From contig JAFRLM010000005.1 of assembly GCA_017431225.1 (NCBI GenBank), positions 1-64,000 of the forward strand: a stretch of 64,000 bases of DNA, given 5' to 3'. The DNA comes from Erysipelotrichaceae bacterium (GTDB taxonomy: Bacteria > Bacillota_I > Bacilli_A > Erysipelotrichales > Erysipelotrichaceae). Under the pieces are notes generated by a model that did no database searches, had not been told where the DNA came from, and saw only the letters and a program-made list of their open reading frames with translations. This document shows, in pieces, positions 50,640 to 59,139 of this stretch; position 1 is the stretch's first letter; every line of letters begins with the position of its first letter. The position numbers and the translations under genes are program-made.

Positions 50640-50863
50640 TTACTGATCAGGTATTCCTGACCATCGATCAAAATCCGATCACCTTCATAACACTTTTTTC
50701 CGCGACGGTTTTCTTCCTCACCATTTACCTGAATATCGTGAGAACTTAAGAAAAACTTGGCTTCACCTCCGGTGGAAACCAAGTCGCATTTCTTTAATAA
50801 CTGTCCCAGAGTAATAAAAGGTTCTTCGATCTTGACAATAATCTGTTTAGTCTCTTTCATCAC
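50636..50863 (-). CDS. yaaA: S4-domain protein YaaA (RlbA)
   Basis: 75 residues with an S4-like RNA-binding fold: FITLGQLLKKCDLVSTGGEAK, FLSSHDIQVNGEEENRRGKK and a final strand VLIDGQEYLI-like. It is the usual small gene between dnaN and recF, and is linked with ribosome biogenesis in Bacillus. The start codon was chosen from the ATG at 50863, with a slight GA-rich ribosome site. Confidence 0.9.
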   Translation of the reverse strand: MMKETKQIIVKIEEPFITLGQLLKKCDLVSTGGEAKFFLSSHDIQVNGEEENRRGKKCYEGDRILIDGQEYLISK

Positions 50864-50920
50864 TCTAATTTTATCATTTTTTTCGTTTAAAAGCTACCAT
50901 TAAACGATTCGAAGAACACG

Positions 50921-50936
50921 AATAGGAGTACCTATT
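50921..50936. promoter_or_regulatory. Inverted repeat in the dnaN-yaaA gap
   Basis: AATAGG-AGTA-CCTATT, a perfect 6-bp inverted repeat, lies in the 119-base gap. On the minus strand TAAAAT overlaps it, so a promoter for yaaA-recF-gyrB-gyrA with an operator is possible. Confidence 0.4.
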
Positions 50937-50982
50937 TTAGCCAATTCTTCTTAAACGGCTTAAAAACGAAGTTTTTTGAGAT

Positions 50983-52092
50983 TTAGAAGTATACGCGGGT
51001 CGGGGAAATCAGCTGGATCAGGGAATCATCTTCCGGATTTTTAATGATGATCGGATGAGCTTCTCCATTAAAATATAACAGAGTTTCCTTGTTGCCCATG
51101 ACCCGGACCGCATCACTTAAATGCTTGCCGCTGCAGCCGATCACGAGGTCACTTCCTTCGTAAGAGATCGGTGTTAAAACATCGTAACTCGTTCCGACTT
51201 CCTGAGAGATCGCGGTCAGTTCAAGCTTGTTATCCTTAAAGCTCATTTTGATCGTATCTTTGCCTTCGTATTTCATGATCGAGGAACGGGTGATCGCAGA
51301 AACGAGTTCACGGGAATTCAGCTTTGCCTGCTGTTTGAAAGTATTCGGGAAAAGATGTGTGATCGACGGGAAGGAATCTTCGATAAGTCTGGCAGAGATC
51401 ACAGTGTTTGCAAAAGAGAAGGTGATACGCTGGTTATCGATCTTGACTTCACATTCATCCTGATCTGCGATGGAATCCTTGATCTTTGTTAAATATTTTA
51501 CCGGTACAACGATATTAAAATTCTCTTCTTCGTCTAATTCCAGTTTTTTCAGAGACAGTCTGCGGGAGTCTGTGCCGACACAATCCAGCTCGCGGCCTTC
51601 AGCTTTTAAGTTAACACCTGTTAACGCAGGTCTGGTTTCATCTGTTGAGCAGGCAAAAGCAACACTGCTGATGATCTCCTCAACGATCTTTGTTTTCAAA
51701 TTGAACGGCTTTCCACTGCAGTCAAAGGAAATATTCGGATAATCTGCTGCCGGCATACCGTTGATCTTGAATACAGACTGATCTGAAGTGATCTCCAAAA
51801 GAGTTCCGTCAATCAGAGTAACTGTTGTGGTCGTACCATTTAAGCTCTGAATAATGTCATGCAGATAACGCGCATTGATATTAACGGTTCCTTCTTCCTC
51901 GATATTAACTTCATCTGCAGTAATGACCGTACGGATCGAAATATTAAAATCAGATGCAGTGAGGCTTAAGGAATTCGGTTCGACTTTTAAAAGGATCCCG
52001 GCTAACGACGGTAAAGGTGTGGTCGTGGAAATCGAACGGTTTACAAGATTGATCGCTTTCAGAAAACGGTTTGTATTGATCGTGAAGCGCAT
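50983..52092 (-). CDS. dnaN: DNA polymerase III beta subunit (sliding clamp)
   Basis: The ring-shaped processivity clamp. The 369 residues follow the three-domain pattern, starting MRFTINTNRFLKAINLVNRS, with ATDFNISI-like strands near 50, RRLSLKKLELD near 180 and the C-terminal end HPIIIKNPEDDSLIQLISP-like with PTRVYF. It lies 137 bases after dnaA, with DnaA boxes in the gap. Confidence 0.97.
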   Translation of the reverse strand: MRFTINTNRFLKAINLVNRSISTTTPLPSLAGILLKVEPNSLSLTASDFNISIRTVITADEVNIEEEGTVNINARYLHDIIQSLNGTTTTVTLIDGTLLEITSDQSVFKINGMPAADYPNISFDCSGKPFNLKTKIVEEIISSVAFACSTDETRPALTGVNLKAEGRELDCVGTDSRRLSLKKLELDEEENFNIVVPVKYLTKIKDSIADQDECEVKIDNQRITFSFANTVISARLIEDSFPSITHLFPNTFKQQAKLNSRELVSAITRSSIMKYEGKDTIKMSFKDNKLELTAISQEVGTSYDVLTPISYEGSDLVIGCSGKHLSDAVRVMGNKETLLYFNGEAHPIIIKNPEDDSLIQLISPTRVYF

Positions 52093-52145
52093 GAGCTTAT
52101 CTCCTTTTTTCTTTTTTACTTATTTAGTATCTCATTATTATTAGC

Positions 52146-52225
52146 TCTGTGGAATATGTGGAAAACCTCAGAAAAGCAAGTAATAATGCGGATATTTAAC
52201 TGTTGAAAGTGTCTGTGGAAGAATT
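52146..52225. other. DnaA-box-like sites between dnaA and dnaN
   Basis: The dnaA-dnaN gap holds TGTGGAAAA (52157-52165) and further TGTGGAA-like and TGTGGTTAA sites. Together with the cluster upstream of dnaA this gives a bipartite origin arrangement, with dnaA between two box clusters. Confidence 0.65.
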
Positions 52226-52229
52226 GTGG

Positions 52230-53594
52230 TTAATGGATCTTTGATTCCAGTTCACGGATCGCCTGGGCATATGCATCTGATTTTTGCATCATACTTTCCA
52301 CTTTTTCACAGGCATTGATGACTGTTGAGTGATCTCTTTTTCCGAAAGATCTGCCTATATCTTTATAAGATGCATCGATCAGCTTCCGGCAGAGATACAT
52401 CGCAACATGTCTGGCTGTCGCAATATTCTTTGTACGGCTCTTGGAACTGATCTGGGTCACGGTAAGGCCGTAATAATCCGCGACGATCCTTTTGATCTTA
52501 TCGACAGTCAGTTCACTTTTTCCGGTTTCAAATCCCTGTTCCTGGAATGCTGCGACCGCAACATCGAGAGTTATATCTTTCCCCGGTGCGAAATTGATCG
52601 AATAGAATAACAATCTGGTCAGCGCACCTTCGAGCTGACGTACATCCTGAGAAAAGTTATTCGCAATATAGGAAATAACATCATCATTGATCTTGCTCGA
52701 GCTGCCGATATCGTTATTGATCTTCATTTTCAGGATATTAACCGCAGTCTCGTATTCAGGAGCTTCGATATTGATCGTCAGACCCTGATTGAATCTCGAA
52801 ATGATCCTTTCTTCTAATCCTTTTATTTCAGAAGGAGCTTTATCGGCAGATAAACAGATCTGCTTACGGTTGTTTACAAGGTCGTTGAATACAGAAAAGA
52901 AGATCTCGTGTGTTTTTTCTTTACCGGCGATGAACTGAATATCATCCACCAATAAAACATCCAGATCTTTAAAGCTTTCTTTAAAATCATCCAGTTTCTT
53001 TTCTTTTGACGACTGATAAACTCCCTCAACAAAATCCGAACCGGAAATATACGCGATCCGTTTAGAAGGGAAAGTATGCTTGATACGGTTCCCGATCGCC
53101 ATCAGAAGATGGGTCTTACCGAGACCGGAATTTCCATGAAGGAATAAAGGGTTATAAACCAGACCAGGGTTGGAAGCAACTGTTAAAGATGCGACCTGCG
53201 CCTGGATATTCGAACGGCCGACGACAAAATTTGTAAATGTATACTTATCACTGAAATCCGTCTTAACAAAACGGTTCGCAAAAAGCAGCATATCCGCTTT
53301 GGAATCGGGTTGAGTGATATGACCGCCATCCTCTTCGATGAGCTGGATACTCAAATGTTTGCCGATAGTGTTTTGCAAACAGAATTCCAGCATCTGTTTT
53401 GTTTTGTTCTCATTCAGGATTGTAAAGTTAATAAAAGAAGGAACTGAAACAACAGCAGAATCATCCTGCAGATCGATCAATTTTGAAGGGCGGTAATACA
53501 TTTCAAATATCTGTTCATCTATTTTACCGGAACTCATAACCTGTTCCAGAGTTCTTTTCCAAACATCATTTAAATAGAATTGCACAGCAGACAT
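52230..53594 (-). CDS. dnaA: Chromosomal replication initiator DnaA
   Basis: Binds DnaA boxes and opens the origin. The 454 residues have domain I (to about 80), the AAA+ domain with Walker A GNSGLGKTH (154-162), Walker B VLLVDDIQFIAGK, and domain IV with the signature ARHVAMYLCRKLIDASYKDI plus GKRDHSTVINAC. The start ATG at 53594 has TGAGG nine bases before it. A minus-strand TATAAT (53613-53618) may be its -10. Confidence 0.98.
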   Translation of the reverse strand: MSAVQFYLNDVWKRTLEQVMSSGKIDEQIFEMYYRPSKLIDLQDDSAVVSVPSFINFTILNENKTKQMLEFCLQNTIGKHLSIQLIEEDGGHITQPDSKADMLLFANRFVKTDFSDKYTFTNFVVGRSNIQAQVASLTVASNPGLVYNPLFLHGNSGLGKTHLLMAIGNRIKHTFPSKRIAYISGSDFVEGVYQSSKEKKLDDFKESFKDLDVLLVDDIQFIAGKEKTHEIFFSVFNDLVNNRKQICLSADKAPSEIKGLEERIISRFNQGLTINIEAPEYETAVNILKMKINNDIGSSSKINDDVISYIANNFSQDVRQLEGALTRLLFYSINFAPGKDITLDVAVAAFQEQGFETGKSELTVDKIKRIVADYYGLTVTQISSKSRTKNIATARHVAMYLCRKLIDASYKDIGRSFGKRDHSTVINACEKVESMMQKSDAYAQAIRELESKIH

Positions 53595-54180
53595 ATATAA
53601 AACCTCAACGTCATTATAGTTTACCTATTTTTATATTTCTATGACCCTGCAAAAGGCCATATTCAGTTATAAACAAGCAAAAATCAAAGAAAACTAGCAT
53701 AAACAACGACATTTAAAGAGTTTTCCACATCTTTCCACAAGAGTATAACTTTTTGAATGTTGTGGATTAGTTTTCCACATTGTTATTAACTCTTAACAGC
53801 TGGGGATAAAAACAAATAATCAACTGTTTTTGTGGAAAATAAGACCTCTTGAATTTCAGCATAAAAAGCGGATTTTCTGCACTTTTCCACAGACTTGTCC
53901 GATTGTGGAAAACCTGTTGAAAAAGCATGTGGAAAAACAAATGGAACAATTCTGTTCAGAAGTCATGAAATTAAAAGTGTTGATAATTAATCCACATTAT
54001 TAACAAACTTTTCAACACATGATTAAACAATTGTACAAACTTTAAAATATACCGTCTTCTGAAAATCCGGGAAAGGAAAACCAGATCGGCTGCGGCGATT
54101 TTTGATTGATTAATTCATATATAACAAGAAAGCTATAATAATTAATTGTATGAGATCATTTTAGTTAAGAAGGAGAAAAA
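53595..54180. other. oriC: Origin of replication region (oriC)
   Basis: A gene-free, AT-rich stretch upstream of dnaA. DnaA-box-like nonamers TTTTCCACA, or the reverse, occur at 53722, 53772, 53831, 53883, 53904 and 53928; variants CTTTCCACA (53732) and TAATCCACA type (53762, 53988) also occur. A very AT-rich part around 53980-54055 (with TTATTAACAAA and TTTAAAATATA) is a candidate unwinding element. Gene orientation switches here. Box spacing and strand suggest this as the main box cluster. Exact unwinding site is inference. Confidence 0.9.
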
Positions 54181-54250
54181 ATGGAGTGAAAAAGGAGCTA
54201 AAAAGTCGGTTATAATGCGGGAAAATTTAAATATTTGTGCAATCTATGAA

Positions 54251-54306
54251 AACGCTAACAATTTCAAAGTTAAAGCGTTGATTTTGGTAAATTCGTGTGA
54301 TAAAGT
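54251..54306 (+). promoter_or_regulatory. Promoter of the isochorismatase-like gene with overlapping inverted repeat
   Basis: TTGATT (54278-54283) and TAAAGT (54301-54306), 17-base spacer. An imperfect inverted repeat AACGCTAAC (54251) with GTTAAAGCGTT (to 54279) overlaps the -35 and could be an operator. The sequence between 54181 and 54250 has a ribosome-like AAGGAG and an ATG that stops after one more codon; no gene is seen there. Confidence 0.55.
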
Positions 54307-54334
54307 CAAGGTATAGAAAGGTGGAAACTTTTAT

Positions 54335-55045
54335 ATGGCAAGAAATGCTTTTATCATCATCGACCAGCAGAATGACTTTAACCTGGTCGGCGCTCCGTTC
54401 CGTGTTGACTGTGGCTTAGAGGCTGAACCGTTCATCGAAAAGGCTTTAGCAGCTACTCGTGAAGTTAACAAGGAAAGAAACAACATCCCGGTAGTTCATG
54501 TATTCCGTTACTACCGTGCTGATGGTTCCGACTGCGAAATCACACGTTATGATGCTTTCAAATCCAAAGGATTCCATGGCTGCACCATCGCAGAACCGGG
54601 CGCTTATGAACTCGAAGGCGTACGTCCGATCGCTGGCGAATACAGCGTTGTTAAACAGCGTTGGTCCGCATTCTTCCACACAGAATTAGACCTCGTTCTC
54701 CGTCGTTTAGGTGTTAAGCAGGTTATCTTAACTGGTGTTCAGACTCCGAACTGCATTCGTGGTACTGTTTGGGATGCTAACTCCCTCGACTACGAAGTAA
54801 TCGTTCTGACAGATGCTACAAACGCTAAGACTCCGGAAGTTCATCAGGCTAACCTGTTCGATATGAAGAACATCGGTATCAAGATGATGACAACTGAAGA
54901 ATACTGCGAATGCTTAAAGAAAGATCCGATGGGACCGGAAGCTACCTTCCAGGATAGAATCCGTGAAGAAATCGAATCTCGTCATGCTGATCCGGAACCG
55001 GCTACATTCTATGAACCGGCTACTGGCAACGAAGCTCGTTTCTAA
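54335..55045 (+). CDS. Isochorismatase/nicotinamidase-family cysteine hydrolase
   Basis: 236 residues. Catalytic triad of the family is intact: Asp10 in IIIDQQNDF, Lys107 in VVKQRWSAFF and Cys140 in GVQTPNCIRG. The tail after residue 205 is a charged extension. Nicotinamidase, ureidoacrylate or isochorismate-type activity cannot be told apart here. Its codon use is notable: GCT, CGT, TTA and GTT dominate more than in neighbours, as in highly expressed genes. It is the first gene right of the origin, and a GGTGG ribosome site and terminator frame it. Confidence 0.88.
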   Translation: MARNAFIIIDQQNDFNLVGAPFRVDCGLEAEPFIEKALAATREVNKERNNIPVVHVFRYYRADGSDCEITRYDAFKSKGFHGCTIAEPGAYELEGVRPIAGEYSVVKQRWSAFFHTELDLVLRRLGVKQVILTGVQTPNCIRGTVWDANSLDYEVIVLTDATNAKTPEVHQANLFDMKNIGIKMMTTEEYCECLKKDPMGPEATFQDRIREEIESRHADPEPATFYEPATGNEARF

Positions 55046-55071
55046 TCTTCAGCATCTAAAAGTTAAAGCTG

Positions 55072-55098
55072 GAAAAACGACCGAAAGGTCGTTTTTCT
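55072..55098 (+). terminator. Terminator after the isochorismatase-like gene
   Basis: GAAAAACGACC-GAAA-GGTCGTTTTTC: a GNRA-type loop and T run. Confidence 0.92.
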
Positions 55099-55162
55099 TA
55101 TCTCCTGTATAGTTTTTCTTATAAAATAAAAGGAGAAGCAATCAGGCTCAGGAGAATTCATA

Positions 55163-56092
55163 ATGAAAAGAAAAATCATTTTAGACTGTGATCCCGGACA
55201 TGATGACGCAGTAGCGCTGATGATGGCGGGGATCCATCCTTCGATCGATCTGCTTGGTGTTACGATCGTTTCCGGAAACCAGACTCTGGAAAAGAATCTG
55301 ACGAATGCTTTAAATATTTGTCAGTATCTGAATATTGATGTACCGGTATATGCCGGAAGCACACGTCCGCTTGTTAAAAAACCAGTCTATGCGGAATTTA
55401 TCCATGGCAAGAGCGGTCTTGATGGACCGACATTTGATCCGCTGGTCAAAAAACCGGAAGAAAAATTTGCTCCGGTATATATTGCTGAAACACTGATGAA
55501 CAGCGAAGAGAAGATCACACTGGTACCCACCGGCCCGCTGACGAATATTGCCTTGGCAATGCGGCTTGAACCGAAGATCGTTGATAAGATCGAAGAGATC
55601 GTTCTGATGGGCGGTTCGGTAGACAGCGGTAATATCACTCCGGCCGCCGAATTCAATATCTGGGTCGACGCAGAAGCGGCCAGGATCGTATTCGAAAGCG
55701 GTGTAAAAGTCGTTATGTGCGGATTGAATGTGACCCGCAAGCTCCGCTGCTTCCAGGAGATCATCGACAGAATGGATAAGATCGGAAATAAAGCCTCGAC
55801 CTTATTCAAGGAAATGATGGAGTTCTATAACCAGACACAGCTGTCTTCTTTCGGATGGGTCGGAGGTCCGCTGCATGACCCGCTGACGATCGCTTATCTG
55901 ATCGATAACAGCGTCCTGAAGCTGAATCATTGTCATGTTGATGTTGATAATAACAACTCCGTTTCCTACGGCCGCACCAACTGTGATTTCCCGGGTATTC
56001 AGGGACTGGAACCCACAGCTTATGTCGCGGAAGATGTAGACATCGAAAAGTTCTGGAACATCATCGAAGAGTGCCTGAAACTCTATAGTTAA
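55163..56092 (+). CDS. Ribonucleoside hydrolase (IUNH family)
   Basis: Hydrolyses the N-glycosidic bond of nucleosides. The 309 residues begin with the calcium-binding DCDPGHDDAVALMMAG (Asp-rich, about 6-21), followed by VTIVSGNQTLEKN and VLMGGSV. A late GGPLHDPLTIAYLID holds the conserved HD pair. The preferred base (pyrimidine or inosine) cannot be read off. It has its own ribosome site (CAGGAG) and a terminator, so it is monocistronic. Confidence 0.93.
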   Translation: MKRKIILDCDPGHDDAVALMMAGIHPSIDLLGVTIVSGNQTLEKNLTNALNICQYLNIDVPVYAGSTRPLVKKPVYAEFIHGKSGLDGPTFDPLVKKPEEKFAPVYIAETLMNSEEKITLVPTGPLTNIALAMRLEPKIVDKIEEIVLMGGSVDSGNITPAAEFNIWVDAEAARIVFESGVKVVMCGLNVTRKLRCFQEIIDRMDKIGNKASTLFKEMMEFYNQTQLSSFGWVGGPLHDPLTIAYLIDNSVLKLNHCHVDVDNNNSVSYGRTNCDFPGIQGLEPTAYVAEDVDIEKFWNIIEECLKLYS

Positions 56093-56117
56093 AGGTATCT
56101 GATCAAATTGAACAATA

Positions 56118-56150
56118 AGGTCGCGGTCTGCCCGCGACCTTTATCTTTTT
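56118..56150 (+). terminator. Terminator after the nucleoside hydrolase gene
   Basis: AGGTCGCGG with CCGCGACCT, five-base loop, then TTATCTTTTT. Confidence 0.88.
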
Positions 56151-56264
56151 GATCTGTTTACGGAACCGGCGGGAAAAGAGGGATCACCCTGCAGCATTTC
56201 TCTTGAATGGCAATATTTAATTGTGTACAATCTAATTGGTTATAAAGAAAGGTGGTAATTTCTA

Positions 56265-56807
56265 GTGGGTTTTTATAATTACACTGTTACCAACAGACAT
56301 GGTGAAGAAGTTTCCTTAAAGGATTTTGAAGGAAAAGTCGTTCTGGTCGTTAATACCGCTACAGGCTGCGGCTTTACCCCGCAGTATGAACCGATCGAGA
56401 AAATGTATGAGGAACTTCATGAAAAAGGATTTGAAGTCCTGGATATTCCATGCAACCAGTTTGCCGGACAGACACCGGGAACAGATGAAGAGATCCATGA
56501 ATTCTGCACATTGAAGTATCATACACAGTTCCCGCAGATGAAGAAAAGCGACGTCAACGGGGAAAACGCGCTTCCGCTTTACGCTTTCCTGAAGGAACAG
56601 AAGGGTTTTGAAGGCTTCGGAAAAGGCCCGATGGCATTCGCAATGTCCGCAATGTTGAAGAAGATCGATAAGAATTACGCCAGCAAGCCGGATATCAAAT
56701 GGAACTTCACAAAATTCGTCGTCGACCGTGAAGGAAATGTCGTTGCCCGTTTCGAACCGACAGCGGACATGAAGCTCGTCAGGTCCTGCGTTGAATCTCT
56801 TCTCTGA
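56265..56807 (+). CDS. Glutathione peroxidase-family protein (GPx/BsaA)
   Basis: A thiol peroxidase of 180 residues that starts with GTG (AAAGGTGG lies eight bases before). The peroxidatic residue is Cys35 in NTATGCGFT, not selenocysteine, and the Gln/Trp partners are Gln69 in CNQFAGQ and the Trp in KWNFTKFVVDREG. In Bacillota such enzymes usually use thioredoxin or bacillithiol rather than glutathione. It probably reduces hydrogen peroxide or lipid peroxides. Terminators lie on both sides. Confidence 0.9.
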   Translation: MGFYNYTVTNRHGEEVSLKDFEGKVVLVVNTATGCGFTPQYEPIEKMYEELHEKGFEVLDIPCNQFAGQTPGTDEEIHEFCTLKYHTQFPQMKKSDVNGENALPLYAFLKEQKGFEGFGKGPMAFAMSAMLKKIDKNYASKPDIKWNFTKFVVDREGNVVARFEPTADMKLVRSCVESLL

Positions 56808-56828
56808 AAATAAAAGTATTGAATATTT

Positions 56829-56859
56829 GCCGTCTGTGAAAACAGGCGGCTTTTCTTTT
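56829..56859 (+). terminator. Terminator after the glutathione peroxidase gene
   Basis: GCCGTCTGT-GAAA-ACAGGCGGC (one G-U pair), then TTTTCTTTT. Confidence 0.85.
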
Positions 56860-56893
56860 GCGGGAAAAGAAAAGAAAACAGTAGAATGAAATT

Positions 56894-57457
56894 ATGGATA
56901 AGAAGGAACTGCGGGAACTCGCGAAAAGACAGCGCCGGGAGTTTAAAGACAAGAGATCCGCTTCTGCAAAGATCAAAGAGACACTGCTGGATCTTCCTGA
57001 GATGAAAGCGGCTGAAACAGTCGCGCTTTACTGCAGCCTGCCGGAAGAAGTCGATACTGACCTTCTGATCGATGAGCTTTTGAAAGAAGGGAAAGAGATC
57101 TGTGTTCCCCTGGTCCGCGGGAAGCAGATGCTGTTTATCCGGATCTGCAGTCGTGAGGATCTGACGGCAAAAGGAAGCTTCGGCATCCGTGAACCGCTGT
57201 TTGAGGAAACGTCTGTGGTCCTGCCGGAAATGATCGATCTTGCTGTTTTCCCGGGACTCGCTTTCGACAGGGAAGGAAGGCGTCTTGGCTACGGCGGCGG
57301 CTATTATGACCGCGCTTTCGCGCACGCTTCCGGAGTCCCGAAGATCGCTGTCTGTTTCTCCTGTCAGATCTTCGATCAGATCCCTGCAGAGGAATACGAT
57401 CTGAAAGTCGATAAGATCGTCACCGAAAACGAGATCTTTACAATTAAGACTTTATAA
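56894..57457 (+). CDS. 5-formyltetrahydrofolate cyclo-ligase
   Basis: Converts 5-formyl-THF to 5,10-methenyl-THF with ATP. The 187 residues have the basic N-terminus (DKKELRELAKRQRRE), the YCSLPEEVDTDLL motif and the ATP-binding LGYGGGYYDRAFAHA (near 136-150). The gene shows a weak ribosome site. It is followed after 29 bases by the YbjQ-like gene and may be cotranscribed. Confidence 0.93.
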   Translation: MDKKELRELAKRQRREFKDKRSASAKIKETLLDLPEMKAAETVALYCSLPEEVDTDLLIDELLKEGKEICVPLVRGKQMLFIRICSREDLTAKGSFGIREPLFEETSVVLPEMIDLAVFPGLAFDREGRRLGYGGGYYDRAFAHASGVPKIAVCFSCQIFDQIPAEEYDLKVDKIVTENEIFTIKTL

Positions 57458-57486
57458 AACCAGAATCAAGAAAGAAGGAAATGAAC

Positions 57487-57819
57487 ATGGCAATGATGAA
57501 TGCGTCGATGGTCAACGCACCTACCACACAGAAGAAAAAGGAGATCATCATCTCGACCGGAACGGTAAACCGGGAATTTGAAGTGATCGACTGCGTGTTT
57601 GCGCTGGATTCCGATAAAGACGGTCTGCTTGGCAGTGCCGACCCGGGAAAAGCTTTCAAAGGCGTAAAGGAACAGCTGAAAAAACAGTGTCGTCAGTTAG
57701 GAGGCGATGCTGTTCTTGACTGCGAGTTTGAATACAGGATGTCGGAGAAAGAGGGAACACTCAGCCGCAGACAGATCGCCGAGATCTTTGCCTACGGCAC
57801 AGTCGTACGCTTCCTTTAG
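57487..57819 (+). CDS. YbjQ/UPF0145-like protein
   Basis: 110 residues from ATG 57487 (AGAAGG about eight bases upstream; an ATG at 57481 is too near). The segment EIIISTGTVNREFEVIDCVF, then QCRQLGGDAVLDCEFEYRM, resembles the YbjQ/PF01906 heavy-metal-type fold, where GADAV is conserved. The GLLGSADPGKAF part is not typical. The role is unknown; members form pentamers. Confidence 0.6.
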   Translation: MAMMNASMVNAPTTQKKKEIIISTGTVNREFEVIDCVFALDSDKDGLLGSADPGKAFKGVKEQLKKQCRQLGGDAVLDCEFEYRMSEKEGTLSRRQIAEIFAYGTVVRFL

Positions 57820-58023
57820 AAGCCTTTGTTACATAAAAGAGGTTTGTGTAAATCTTCCTTTTTCTGCCGAAAGAAGGCGGAAAAGCATTCTGTGATAAAC
57901 TGAAATTGGAAGAGGAAAGGGGAAGTGTTTTTACTGTCCGTAACCGGAACTTCCTGTCTTAAAACAAATTTATGATCTTACGGTCCCGGACCGGTCTTTC
58001 AACAGATAAAGGAGAAGAGAAAT

Positions 58024-59118
58024 ATGAAAAAACTGTTCGTTAAGATCCTCCTGACAGTCACAGCAGTCCTGCTTATGGCAGGCTGCACCGGCAACAAAAA
58101 AGATAGTTTTGATATTGCCGGAAAAACGTTCTACAACACAGTCGATGAGTTTGGGAATGCCGAACATTCCAAGCTCTGGTTCGGAAAAGACGGCAGCTTT
58201 GTGCTGACGGACAATTTCAGCGAGGGAAGCTATGAGATCAGCGGCAAATGGTCATTGAAGGAGAATGTCGTCACGCTCGACGTGGAAAAAGCGGCGGTCG
58301 GTCAATACTCCAAGATCCTGCTTGAAGTAAAAGATGAAAAAACACTTGTCCTGAAAACACAGCTGGCCGGATCAAAAGCGGACGCAGTCTTCTCTACAGA
58401 CAAACCGGCAGGAAGCCAGACTGCTGTAACGCCTACACCGCAGCCTACCGGGACCACGACAACAGAGATGGAATACATTGCTTATTACAATGCCAGCCAG
58501 AATAAGGAAAAGAACGGTTCCTTCGTGGAATTCCATAACGACGGCAGCTTTACATTCGTCGAGATCGAAGGTCTTGGCGCGACCGAGATCAAAGGTCTCT
58601 GGGGCACAGAAGGCGATATGATCCTCTTCAGCAACTTTGAACAGGTGCCTTACGACAAAGCCGGCAATCCGATCCATAACTTCGAAATGCAGATGTATGA
58701 CGAGGATACCCTGATCCTGCAAAGAGGCATCCAGTCTTCCTCCAAGGGAGATATCTTTACGATCAGCGGCAAGATCCCGGAAGCCCTTAAAGCAGCAGCT
58801 TCTTATTCCGGAACCTTCCGGCATGATCCGATCGACGGTGTTCAGGAGAGCCTCTTACCGATGATCCAGTTCAATGCGGACGGAACATTCGTATTTACGG
58901 AAAACTGCTACGCCGGCATGGGACAGTATAAAGGCCATTATGAAAAGACAGATATCGGCTACACCTGCTATGTAGACGACGCGTCAACGATGAAGGGCTT
59001 TGCCGGGCAGGATGTTACAACGATCTATTTTGAAAACTACGACGCCGCTCTGATCCTTCTGCAGACAGATCTCTGCATGTCACGTCTCGGCGACAAATTC
59101 TATATCGTCATGGACTGA
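58024..59118 (+). CDS. Lipoprotein with three repeated beta-rich units
   Basis: 364 residues. A lipoprotein signal with lipobox LMAGC ends at residue 21 (MKKLFVKILLTVTAVLLMAGC). The mature part has three similar units of about 90-100 residues, each with a phrase like LWFGKDGSFVLTDNFSEGSY, FVEFHNDGSFTFVEIEGL, and MIQFNADGTFVFTENC; these look like a lipocalin or beta-barrel repeat. A Thr/Pro-rich linker (TPTPQPTGTTTTE, about 138-150) separates the first from the rest. I cannot name the family. Upstream, 57820-58023 holds two hairpin-forming repeats but no clear promoter. Confidence 0.75.
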   Translation: MKKLFVKILLTVTAVLLMAGCTGNKKDSFDIAGKTFYNTVDEFGNAEHSKLWFGKDGSFVLTDNFSEGSYEISGKWSLKENVVTLDVEKAAVGQYSKILLEVKDEKTLVLKTQLAGSKADAVFSTDKPAGSQTAVTPTPQPTGTTTTEMEYIAYYNASQNKEKNGSFVEFHNDGSFTFVEIEGLGATEIKGLWGTEGDMILFSNFEQVPYDKAGNPIHNFEMQMYDEDTLILQRGIQSSSKGDIFTISGKIPEALKAAASYSGTFRHDPIDGVQESLLPMIQFNADGTFVFTENCYAGMGQYKGHYEKTDIGYTCYVDDASTMKGFAGQDVTTIYFENYDAALILLQTDLCMSRLGDKFYIVMD

Positions 59119-59139
59119 CAAATGACCGGAGAATAAACA

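Noticed and set aside
54031..54038. TTGTACAA in the oriC region, like the MarR leader palindrome
   Set aside because: An 8-bp palindrome in AT-rich DNA is expected by chance, and there is no adjacent gene start.
54181..54189. ATG with a good AAGGAG site just right of oriC
   Set aside because: It encodes only two residues before a stop. It may be a remnant or a spacer, not a gene.
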